The translations under genes were made by a program, and so were the position numbers. Below, in pieces: positions 51,435-59,138 of a stretch of DNA of 64,000 nt (the first letter of the stretch is position 1; each line of letters starts with the position of its first letter). Under the pieces are notes generated by a model. The model saw only the letters and a program-made list of their open reading frames with translations, did not search any database and had not been told where the DNA came from. Location: contig OZ245934.1 in assembly GCA_965230005.1 (NCBI GenBank), positions 682,001-746,000 on the forward strand, read 5' to 3'. Source of the stretch: SZUA-309 sp965230005 (GTDB lineage Bacteria; Pseudomonadota; Gammaproteobacteria; Pseudomonadales; Azotimanducaceae).

Positions 51435-52348
51435 GCGACAACTTTCAGCCGGTGCTCGATGCCTGCCGAGAGCGCTGGCCTGCGGCGGCGGCGCCAGCGG
51501 TCGCGCGGCGACTCTTTCACGGCCGGGGGCGCAGCTATCCGGGCTACGAGGACTTTACGGTCGATCGGTTCGGTGACGTGCTCCTTATCGGCTGCTTCAG
51601 CGACCGTATGGCAGAAGCGGAGGTGCTTGCGGAACTGCTTGCCCAGGCGTTCCCGACGGCGCGCGGTATCGCGCTTCAGCACCGGCAGGGCAGGGGCAAT
51701 CGCACCCGGATCCTCCACGGGGACGTACCCGAGGAAATTGTCGTCGAGGAGGCGGGGCTCAGCTATCTGGTCATGCCGCTGGAGAATCAGAACGTCGGAC
51801 TGTTTCTCGACATGGCTCCCACCCGCCGCTGGCTCGAAAGTTCTGTGACCGACGCCCGGGTGTTGAATCTCTTCGCGTACACCTGCGCGTTCTCTGTGGC
51901 GGCCGTTGCTGGAGGGGCTCGTGAGGTGGTCAACGTCGATATGAGCCGCTCCGCACTCGAATGGGGGCGGCGGAATCACGAATTGAACGACCACGATCTG
52001 CGCAAGGTGCGCATGCTCCCTCACAACCTTTTCAAAGCCTGGCCGAAGCTCAGGAAGCTGGGCCCCTTCAACGTGATCATCATTGATCCGCCCACGAACC
52101 AGCGAGGCTCCTTCACGGCCGAAAAACAGTACGGGCTCGTGCTCAAGCGGTTGCCGGAATTCGCGGCACCTGGTGCGCGAATTGTCGCCTGCCTCAATTC
52201 TCCCTTTCTCAACACGGATTTCCTGCCGGGACAGATGGCGCGCTGGTGTCCCGATGCCCGTCACGAGACAGCCATGCCGGTTTCGCCGGATTTCCCTGAT
52301 CTCTACCCGGACCGTGGCCTCAAAATCGATCGCTTTCGCTACCGCTGA
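51431..52348 (+). CDS. SAM-dependent methyltransferase, RlmI/RlmK-like
   Basis: A 305-residue protein with the class I fold and RNA m5C-like features. It has GLFLDMAPTRRWLE near 120, SAM motif VLNLFAYTCAFSVAA near 138, and IIIDPPTNQRGSF near 215 with the DPP catalytic loop. It resembles large-subunit rRNA methyltransferases but lacks the N-terminal PUA domain of RlmI, so the target is uncertain. TTG 51431 overlaps the preceding stop as TTGA. Last of the coupled run. Confidence 0.8.
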   Translation: MSDNFQPVLDACRERWPAAAAPAVARRLFHGRGRSYPGYEDFTVDRFGDVLLIGCFSDRMAEAEVLAELLAQAFPTARGIALQHRQGRGNRTRILHGDVPEEIVVEEAGLSYLVMPLENQNVGLFLDMAPTRRWLESSVTDARVLNLFAYTCAFSVAAVAGGAREVVNVDMSRSALEWGRRNHELNDHDLRKVRMLPHNLFKAWPKLRKLGPFNVIIIDPPTNQRGSFTAEKQYGLVLKRLPEFAAPGARIVACLNSPFLNTDFLPGQMARWCPDARHETAMPVSPDFPDLYPDRGLKIDRFRYR

Positions 52349-52418
52349 GCGAGGCAGCAGGGCCGCCGTGCAGAGGAGCCCCGCAGGGCAGCGACCCGTC
52401 GGCTCCGGCTGGGACCGT

Positions 52419-52862
52419 TCAGAGACTCATTTTCGTCATGACGGCGAGCATCGCCTGACGCAGTTCCGTCGAAGAGCGGTGTTTGAGGGCGAGCTTGATC
52501 TGGTGGATGTGTGTGGCGTGCTCGAGGCGCACGGCATCCGGTAGCGTGCCTTCGTCGGCATCGCCGCCCAGCGGCTCCGTCGGCGAGGAGAGGACGGTGA
52601 AGCAGCGCCCGGTCAGTACGGCCTGATCGATGGCTTCCCCGGAAATCGTATCCTCGTATCGCAGATAGCCCTCATCGCCGAGCCAGACGAGGGCGCCGAA
52701 GCAGGCCTGATAGCGATCGCTGTAGAGGCCGAATTCGTCAGGCTCCTCCGCCGCGTAGATGTCGTCGACGAAGATGCCGTGGCGTCGGGGGAAAACGCCG
52801 TAGAGGGCAACCAGCGTTCGGGCGACGTCCTTGAAGAAGTCATCGACGTTGATGTCCGTCAT
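52419..52862 (-). CDS. Conserved hypothetical protein
   Basis: A 147-residue soluble protein with N-terminal VDDFFKDVARTLVALYGVFP, a YQACFGALVWLGDEGYLRY segment near 51-69, and a C-terminal HIHQIKLALKHRSSTELRQ helix. It reads as a small alpha/beta protein; I do not recognise a named family. It is 30 bases downstream of alaA and probably shares its transcript. Confidence 0.65.
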   Translation of the reverse strand: MTDINVDDFFKDVARTLVALYGVFPRRHGIFVDDIYAAEEPDEFGLYSDRYQACFGALVWLGDEGYLRYEDTISGEAIDQAVLTGRCFTVLSSPTEPLGGDADEGTLPDAVRLEHATHIHQIKLALKHRSSTELRQAMLAVMTKMSL

Positions 52863-52892
52863 CGAGGATCCCTGCGGGCGCCAGGCGCGGCC

Positions 52893-54194
52893 CTACTGCC
52901 GATAGCCGTCTAGAAAATGCTCGATGCGGTCGAGTGCTTCCGTCAGGTCTTCGAGACGTGGCAGGAAGACGATGCGGAAGTGATCGGGCTCCGGCCAGTT
53001 GAAGCCTGTACCCTGAACAACCAGCACCTTCTCCTGCTGGAGCAGATCAAAGGCGAACTGCTCGTCGCTCTTGAGGTTGAAGTGCACCGGGTCGAGGCGC
53101 GGGAAGAGGTAGAGGGCACCGGCGGGTTTCACGCAGCTGACACCTTCCATGGCATTAAGTCGGGACCAGGCATAGTCGCGCTGTTCCCGGAGCCGGCCCC
53201 CAGGCTGAAGATATTCCACGATGCTCTGATAGCCGCCGAGGGCGGTTTGAATCGCATGCTGGGTGGGGACGTTCGGGCACAGACGCATGGAGGCGAGAAT
53301 CTCGAGTCCTTCGATGAAGTCCCGGGCGCGGTGTTTGGCGCCGCTCACCACCATCCAACCGGTGCGGAAGCCGGCAACCCGGTAAGTCTTCGACAGGCCG
53401 TTCATGGACAGAATCAGGAGATCTTCCGCAAGGGAGGCTACCGGGACGTGATCGGCGCCGTCGTAAAGGATCTTGTCGTAGATCTCGTCGGCGAACACGA
53501 CCAGATCGTTTTCCCTGGCGACTTCCAGCATCGCTTCCAGAACAGCCTTTGGATAAACGGCGCCGGTGGGATTGTTCGGATTGATGATGACGAGCGCTCG
53601 TGTGCGGTTCGTCACCTTGGCGCGCAGATCGTCGAGGTCCGGCGCCCAGTCCGCGCTTTCATCGCAGCGGTAGTGCACGGCCCGCCCACCGCAGAGATGG
53701 GTGGCAGCCGTCCAGAGCGGGTAGTCGGGGGCCGGGATCAGGACTTCGTCCCCGTTTTCGAGGAGTCCCTGCATGCCCATGACCACCAGCTCGGAAACAC
53801 CGTTGCCGATGTAGATGTCGTCGATCTCCACGTTGGGGATCCGGAGCTGCTGGCAATACTGCATGACCGCCTTGCGGGCGCTGTAGAGACCTTTCGACTC
53901 ACAGTAGCCCTGGGAGTGGGGCAGATTGTGGATGACGTCGAGGAGGATCTCCTCTGGCGCTTCGAAACCCCACGGGGCCGGATTACCGATGTTCAGTTTG
54001 AAAACCCGGTGGCCTTCCTCTTCCAGGCGATTGGCTTCGGCGAGCACGGGGCCCCGGATGTCGTAACAGACGTCATCCAGCTTGCTCGACTTGCGGATCG
54101 GCCGAGTGGCCGCCGCTGCCGCAGCGCTCGTCGAGGCGGGCAGGTGCGTCACGGTGCTGTCGGTTCCGGTCGTTTCCATTGCTGTCGGGCTCAT
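52893..54194 (-). CDS. alaA: Alanine-type aminotransferase
   Basis: A PLP aminotransferase (fold I) of about 433 residues from ATG 54194; an in-frame start 177 bases upstream is less likely. It shows LNIGNPAPWGFEAPEEIL, IINPNNPTGAV, FADEIYDKILYDG, and the PLP lysine in NGLSKTYRVAGFRTGW. The NPAPWGFE motif and overall match are typical of AlaA, which makes alanine from pyruvate and glutamate. The N-terminal ~35 residues (Thr/Ala-rich) are longer than usual. Divergent from msrB. Confidence 0.88.
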   Translation of the reverse strand: MSPTAMETTGTDSTVTHLPASTSAAAAAATRPIRKSSKLDDVCYDIRGPVLAEANRLEEEGHRVFKLNIGNPAPWGFEAPEEILLDVIHNLPHSQGYCESKGLYSARKAVMQYCQQLRIPNVEIDDIYIGNGVSELVVMGMQGLLENGDEVLIPAPDYPLWTAATHLCGGRAVHYRCDESADWAPDLDDLRAKVTNRTRALVIINPNNPTGAVYPKAVLEAMLEVARENDLVVFADEIYDKILYDGADHVPVASLAEDLLILSMNGLSKTYRVAGFRTGWMVVSGAKHRARDFIEGLEILASMRLCPNVPTQHAIQTALGGYQSIVEYLQPGGRLREQRDYAWSRLNAMEGVSCVKPAGALYLFPRLDPVHFNLKSDEQFAFDLLQQEKVLVVQGTGFNWPEPDHFRIVFLPRLEDLTEALDRIEHFLDGYRQ

Positions 54195-54370
54195 ACTAGA
54201 ATTTCGGGCCGCTCGCGGGTCGGCTGGTGCCGGCCGGTCTTCCCAGTAGAGGCCTCCGAAGGGAGGTCCGGGGAGCTGGCGGGCGAGCATCTTAGCAGTA
54301 CCCGCCAGCACAGACATCCGAACGGTACTGAAACCAGATTGACAGAAGTTATCGACATAGGCGTGCAGCA

Positions 54371-54775
54371 ATGGCCAAAGTGACGAAAAGCGACGACGAA
54401 TGGCGCTCAGAGCTCTCTGCGGAGGAGTTTGCCATCCTCCGGCAGGCGGGGACGGAACGAGCCTTCACCGGGGCGTACTGGGACACGAAAACGCCCGGCA
54501 CTTACCGGTGCAGGGCCTGCAACGCGGAGCTCTTCGATTCAGACACCAAGTACGATTCCGGATCCGGCTGGCCGAGTTTCTATGCCCCCCTCGAGGACAG
54601 CGCGGTGACTACACAGCGCGACACGAGCATGGGCATGGAACGCATCGAGGTCCTCTGCAGCAACTGCGGCAGCCACCTTGGCCACGTGTTTCCGGATGGG
54701 CCTCAGCCAACGGGCCTGCGGTACTGCATGAATTCGGCATCACTGCAGCTGGAAGAGCGGGACGGGGCCGACTGA
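54371..54775 (+). CDS. msrB: Methionine-R-sulfoxide reductase MsrB
   Basis: A 134-residue MsrB. It has zinc ligands Cys47/Cys50 (CRAC) and Cys96/Cys99 (CSNC), GSGWPSFYAPL in the substrate pocket, and catalytic Cys119 in LRYCMNSAS. It reduces methionine-R-sulfoxide in damaged proteins. All key residues are present. Divergent from alaA with about 176 bases between. Confidence 0.95.
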   Translation: MAKVTKSDDEWRSELSAEEFAILRQAGTERAFTGAYWDTKTPGTYRCRACNAELFDSDTKYDSGSGWPSFYAPLEDSAVTTQRDTSMGMERIEVLCSNCGSHLGHVFPDGPQPTGLRYCMNSASLQLEERDGAD

Positions 54776-54839
54776 GCCCACGGACGCGCGAGACGGCGAC
54801 AGGACCAGAAAAGACAGACAGAACCAAAGGGGGAGACCA

Positions 54840-56369
54840 GTGCATCCAGGCATTATCGCAGAGGCAACGCCGGACAAGATTGCTTACACCATGGCCGATA
54901 CCGGCGAAACCGTCAGCTTCGGCGAACTCGAAGCGCGGGCCAATCAGGGCGCTCAGCTGTTCCGGTCCCTGGGGCTCGAACGCGGCGATCACATCGCCAT
55001 TCTCCTCGAGAATCATGTGCGCTTTTTCCAGCTCTGCTGGGCCGCACAGCGCGCGGGCCTTTACTACACGGCCATCAGCTGGCGCCTGCAGCAGGAGGAG
55101 GTCGAGTACATCGTCGACAACTGCGAAGCGAAGGTGTTCATCACCTCCCACGAACGCCGTGCCGTAGTGGCCCCGCTCGTCGACAAGACGCCCAACGTCA
55201 TTGCCCGCTACATGATCGACGGCACCATCGATGGCTTCGAAGCCTGGGAAACCGCGATTGCCGCCATGCCCGAGACGCCCATCGCGGATCAATCGGAAGG
55301 GCAGGCCATGCTCTACTCTTCCGGCACTACGGGTTATCCGAAAGGCGTGAAGAAGCCGCTTCCGGAAGAAGCTTATGGAGAAGGTGCCGAGATCAATCTC
55401 ATGGCCGCACTTTACGGAGCCACAGAAGATTCCATCTATCTTTCTCCGGCGCCCCTGTACCACGCAGCGCCACTCGCCTTCACCATGGGGCTCATCCGCC
55501 ATGGCGTGCAGGTGATCGTCATGGAGCACTTCGAGGCGGAACTCGCCCTGCAGTACATCCAGGACTACCGCGTCACGCACAGCCAGTGGGTGCCGACCAT
55601 GTTCGTTCGCATGTTGAAACTGCCGGATGAAGTGCGGCTCAAATACGACGTATCGTCCCTGCAGTGCGCCATTCACGCGGCCGCACCCTGTCCCATTCCC
55701 GTGAAAGAACAGATGATCGAGTGGTGGGGGCCGATCATCTACGAGTATTACGCCGGGACGGAAGGCAACGGTTTCGTGCAGTTGAACTCCGAGGAGTGGC
55801 TCGCGCACAAGGGCTCCGTCGGCAAGCCGCTCACCTGTGAGATTCACATCTGCGACGAAGAGGGCAACGAAGTCCCCGTCGGTGAGGCCGGCACCATCTA
55901 TATGGCCGGCGGCGGCGAGTTCGAGTACTACAAGGACGATGACAAAACGGCCGGGTCCAGACACCCGCAGGGCTGGACGACGCTCGGCGACGTGGGCTAT
56001 CTCGACGAGGACGGTTATCTGTATCTGACTGACCGTAAGCACTTCATGATCATTTCCGGCGGTGTGAACATTTATCCGCAGGAAGCGGAAAACGTGCTCA
56101 TTACCCACGACGCCGTCATGGATGTCGCCGTGTTCGGTGTGCCGAACGACGAATTCGGTGAGGAAGTGAAGGCCGTGGTACAGCCGAAGGATATGGCGGA
56201 CGCGACGCCGGAGCTCGCCATCGAACTCATGGACTACTGCCGTTCGAAGCTCTCCCACATCAAGTGCCCGCGCTCCGTGGACTTTCGCGAGGAACTGCCT
56301 CGCCATCCGACAGGGAAGCTCTATAAGCGACTGCTCAAAGACGAGTATTGGGCGAAAGCGGTGTCGTAG
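54840..56369 (+). CDS. Acyl-CoA synthetase (AMP-binding)
   Basis: A 509-residue ANL-superfamily enzyme from GTG 54840. The ATP loop LYSSGTTGYPKGVKK lies near 157-171, YEYYAGTEGNG near 300, the hinge-region GDVGYLDEDGYLYLTDRK near 383, and the C-terminal catalytic lysine in HPTGKLYKRLL. It activates a carboxylic acid as the adenylate and then the CoA thioester; the sequence is of the fatty-acyl/cyclohexanecarboxylate type, but the chain length is not inferable. A GC-rich hairpin follows the gene. Confidence 0.9.
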   Translation: MHPGIIAEATPDKIAYTMADTGETVSFGELEARANQGAQLFRSLGLERGDHIAILLENHVRFFQLCWAAQRAGLYYTAISWRLQQEEVEYIVDNCEAKVFITSHERRAVVAPLVDKTPNVIARYMIDGTIDGFEAWETAIAAMPETPIADQSEGQAMLYSSGTTGYPKGVKKPLPEEAYGEGAEINLMAALYGATEDSIYLSPAPLYHAAPLAFTMGLIRHGVQVIVMEHFEAELALQYIQDYRVTHSQWVPTMFVRMLKLPDEVRLKYDVSSLQCAIHAAAPCPIPVKEQMIEWWGPIIYEYYAGTEGNGFVQLNSEEWLAHKGSVGKPLTCEIHICDEEGNEVPVGEAGTIYMAGGGEFEYYKDDDKTAGSRHPQGWTTLGDVGYLDEDGYLYLTDRKHFMIISGGVNIYPQEAENVLITHDAVMDVAVFGVPNDEFGEEVKAVVQPKDMADATPELAIELMDYCRSKLSHIKCPRSVDFREELPRHPTGKLYKRLLKDEYWAKAVS

Positions 56370-56380
56370 CGCCGGGCCCT

Positions 56381-56398
56381 GGGCGGCTCAGGCCGCCC
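56381..56398. terminator. GC hairpin between convergent genes
   Basis: GGGCGGC (56381-56387), loop TCAG, GCCGCCC (56392-56398): a perfect seven-base stem between the convergent acyl-CoA synthetase and spermidine-synthase-like genes. The following sequence has only a mild T/C run (CTTCTCT), so it may act in both directions with moderate strength. Confidence 0.5.
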
Positions 56399-56447
56399 GA
56401 TGGGCTTCTCTGATCTCTGAGGTGGTTCGTGCTGCTCCCGACAGCCG

Positions 56448-57410
56448 TTACTCGTTGCTGAGCAGGTTCGCCGGAGCATACTGGTCGGTGAGAATCCGCG
56501 CCGATTCGTCCCAATCCGCTCTTGTGGTGAAACCGGGGAGATAGTCGCCGATACGCACGTCGTAGGGCTTCAGTTTCTGCGCCAGCGCTCGACTCCGGTC
56601 GTTCAGGGTCTGTCGGTCCGGGAGCTCACCGGCCGTCGCCAGGATGACGCGATTGGCGGATACCCGGGAGCGGACGTTGTAGAACTCCCCGAACACCGCC
56701 TGATAAGTCGTCGATTCGTGATCATAGAGCCGGCTGATGGCGAAGGTGTTTGAGGCAACGACGCCGCCCGGTGCGAGCAGATCGCGCGTTTCTTCGAGGT
56801 ATTCACGCGTCATCAGATGTTCCGGAATGTAGTCGCCGTTAAAGGCGTCGAGCATGATGATGTCGTAGCGTTCTTCCCGGGTCAGCGCACGCTTCGTGAA
56901 CACACGGGCATCCTGAAGGATCACCCTGGAACGGTCGCTCTCACGGAATCCGAAGTAGGTCTCGGCGACCGTCTTCACAGCCGGATCAATTTCCACCGAG
57001 TCGATCAGCGCATTCGGGAACAGCTCCTCGAGCGCCGTTGGCAGAGTCCCACCCCCTAAACCGACGATCAGGATACGCTCGGGTTCAGGCACGAGGAGCA
57101 GACTCATCATCATCATCCGGGCGTAGGGAAAAACCATCTTCTGTGGGTCATTCCGGTCCATGCAGGATTGATTGCGCTGATCCTTGCGGACGGAAAACTG
57201 CAGGCAGATCGTCGAGCCGCGCTGATCCACGAGGATCGTGCTGTAGAGGGAGCGTTCCCGATGGATGATTTTGCCGCTGGCGGGTGCTGCCAGGCCGAGG
57301 AGCAGGGCGGCGCTCAACGGCAGCGCCAGAGCAGAGATGAGTCGTATCGGCATGGTGCGGGTCCGGCGATGTCCAGTTGGAAGGAACGCGTTGAGTAATG
57401 AGAGAGCCAT
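56448..57410 (-). CDS. Spermidine-synthase-like protein, catalytic half
   Basis: A 320-residue protein with a signal or membrane anchor at about residues 20-46 (LISALALPLSAALLLGLAAP). Next is a spermidine-synthase-type Rossmann domain: ILIVGLGGGTLPTALEE near 112, DSVEIDPAVK near 135, and MLDAFNGDYIPEH near 175. Aminopropyltransferase residues are only partly matched, so a polyamine role is uncertain. It follows a multi-span membrane protein by three bases; in many bacteria the two are one fused polypeptide. Confidence 0.8.
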   Translation of the reverse strand: MALSLLNAFLPTGHRRTRTMPIRLISALALPLSAALLLGLAAPASGKIIHRERSLYSTILVDQRGSTICLQFSVRKDQRNQSCMDRNDPQKMVFPYARMMMMSLLLVPEPERILIVGLGGGTLPTALEELFPNALIDSVEIDPAVKTVAETYFGFRESDRSRVILQDARVFTKRALTREERYDIIMLDAFNGDYIPEHLMTREYLEETRDLLAPGGVVASNTFAISRLYDHESTTYQAVFGEFYNVRSRVSANRVILATAGELPDRQTLNDRSRALAQKLKPYDVRIGDYLPGFTTRADWDESARILTDQYAPANLLSNE

Positions 57411-57413
57411 GCT

Positions 57414-58022
57414 TCAGGTGGCCGGTCGCTGATCTGGCATCAGCCGGGCGCCAATGAAGGCGATGCCGGCCATGAGCAGCAGGCTCAAGGCGAGCAGCGT
57501 CAGGATGGTGTTCACCTCGAACCAGAGCACGAAGTAGAAGGAGGTTGCCAGGGTGCCCAGGGCGGAACCCATGGTGGAGCAGAAGTAGAGGCGTCCGGCG
57601 ACCTGACCCGATTCATGAGTCGAGGCAACGAGCAGGCGTACGGAATAGGGCGAAATCATGCCCATGATCACGGTCGGCAGAATAAAAAGGAAGCTGGCCG
57701 CAACCAGCGAGCCGTAGCGGGGGTCCTCGATGCGTTCGAAGATGGTCACCATCGTGGGTTCCGCCGAGTAGACCAGCGGATAGAGCAGGACCGCTGCCAC
57801 AGCGAAGATCATGCCGAAGCGGGTCAGCGATGGACGGTGCAGAGACAGCTTGCCACCGAAGAGGTAGCCGAGCGCCAGGGACAGCATGAAGACCGTAATG
57901 ATGCTGCCCCAGACGTAGATGCTGGAACCGAAGTAAGGCGCCAGCACCCGGCCACCGAGGAGCTCGAGGGACATGATGACGAAGCCGCCGGTAAAGGCGA
58001 GGGTATAGATAAGTCCGGGCAA
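57414..58022 (-). CDS. Spermidine-synthase-associated membrane protein
   Basis: A 202-residue membrane protein with about six predicted spans, starting at TTG 58022. The opening TGGFVIMSLELLGGRVLAPYFG and later ISPYSVRL and FCSTMGSALGT match the N-terminal transporter-like half of fused spermidine-synthase family proteins. Its stop lies three bases before the start of the catalytic half. The pair probably acts as one unit in the inner membrane. Confidence 0.8.
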   Translation of the reverse strand: MPGLIYTLAFTGGFVIMSLELLGGRVLAPYFGSSIYVWGSIITVFMLSLALGYLFGGKLSLHRPSLTRFGMIFAVAAVLLYPLVYSAEPTMVTIFERIEDPRYGSLVAASFLFILPTVIMGMISPYSVRLLVASTHESGQVAGRLYFCSTMGSALGTLATSFYFVLWFEVNTILTLLALSLLLMAGIAFIGARLMPDQRPAT

Positions 58023-58232
58023 TTTACTTAAAAATCAATAAGTTGTTAACGAATTCTTACAACGCTTCGTAATTATCTGTCTGCGGAAACCCGGACGCGG
58101 CCGCTGAGCGCTAGGCGCCGCCGGCGCGCCGGCAGTGTACAAAGAGCTATAAGTAATTAACAACAACGCGGTTGAGGGCTATGGGTCCCTGACGTCTAAT
58201 TGCCGCCCCAGAGCCACCACCGAGCAGTACCC
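58023..58232. other. Divergent intergenic region before cysD
   Basis: AT-rich flanks around a GC-rich core that includes the perfect 14-base palindrome GCCGGCGCGCCGGC (58120-58133). The promoter of cysDNC should lie in the right-hand AT-rich part (about 58140-58165). I could not identify a CysB-type site or a convincing hexamer pair. Confidence 0.4.
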
Positions 58233-59138
58233 TTGACCAGGCACCTCACCCATCTCGAGCGCCTTGAAGCCGAGAGCATTCACATCATGCGCGAAGTTAT
58301 GGCCGAGGCAGAAAACCCGGTCATGCTGTACTCCATTGGCAAAGATTCTTCGGTGATGCTGCATCTCGCCTTAAAGGCCTTCCATCCATCGAAACCGCCG
58401 TTCCCGCTGCTGCATGTCGACACGACCTGGAAGTTCCGCGAAATGATCGAGTTTCGGGATCGACGCGCCGAGGAGCTGGGCATCGAGCTGCGGGTGCAGA
58501 TCAACGAGGACGGAGTCAGACAGGGAGTCTCGCCCTTCACGCATGGTTCTTCCGTCCACACGGACATCATGAAAACCCAGGCCCTCAAGCAGGCGCTGGA
58601 CAAGTACCAGTTTGATGCGGCCTTCGGTGGTGCCCGCCGTGACGAGGAGAAATCCCGGGCCAAGGAGCGGGTCTTCTCCTTCCGGAACGCGCAGCACCGC
58701 TGGGATCCGAAGAACCAGCGCCCAGAACTCTGGCAGCTCTACAACGGCCGGGTGCGGAAAGGGGAGTCGATCCGCGTGTTCCCTCTTTCAAACTGGACTG
58801 AGCTGGACATCTGGCAGTACATCCACCAGGAAGACATCCCGATTGTGCCGCTCTACTACGCGAAGAAGCGGCCCGTGGTCGAGCGGGAGGGCATGCTGAT
58901 CATGGTCGACGATGACCGGATGCCCCTGAAAGCAGGCGAGGTGCCAGAAGAGCGCCTTGTCCGATTCCGAACGCTCGGGTGCTACCCATTGACGGGTGCC
59001 GTTGAGAGTTCTGCAGACGATCTGCCATCGATTATCGAGGAGATGCTCGTTGCGAGGACGTCCGAGCGGCAGGGGCGCGCCATCGACCACGACGAATCCG
59101 CCTCCATGGAGAAGAAAAAGCAGGAGGGTTACTTCTGA
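58233..59138 (+). CDS. cysD: Sulfate adenylyltransferase subunit 2 (CysD)
   Basis: A 301-residue CysD from TTG 58233, chosen because family members begin about ten residues before LERLEAESIHIMREV; TTG 58200 is an alternative. The PP-loop MLYSIGKDSSVML binds ATP near residue 31, followed by LLHVDTTWKFREM, GGARRDEEKSRAKER and WTELDIWQYI. With CysN it makes adenosine 5'-phosphosulfate. Its stop overlaps the cysNC start (TGATG). Confidence 0.95.
   Translation: MTRHLTHLERLEAESIHIMREVMAEAENPVMLYSIGKDSSVMLHLALKAFHPSKPPFPLLHVDTTWKFREMIEFRDRRAEELGIELRVQINEDGVRQGVSPFTHGSSVHTDIMKTQALKQALDKYQFDAAFGGARRDEEKSRAKERVFSFRNAQHRWDPKNQRPELWQLYNGRVRKGESIRVFPLSNWTELDIWQYIHQEDIPIVPLYYAKKRPVVEREGMLIMVDDDRMPLKAGEVPEERLVRFRTLGCYPLTGAVESSADDLPSIIEEMLVARTSERQGRAIDHDESASMEKKKQEGYF

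Noticed and set aside
54609..56306. 565-residue open frame antisense to msrB and the acyl-CoA synthetase
   Set aside because: High-GC codon bias keeps the opposite frame open. The plus-strand proteins carry complete family motifs; the antisense product has none.
58120..58133. Perfect palindrome GCCGGCGCGCCGGC before cysD
   Set aside because: In GC-rich DNA such palindromes arise easily; it is not at an evident promoter position and matches no known operator.
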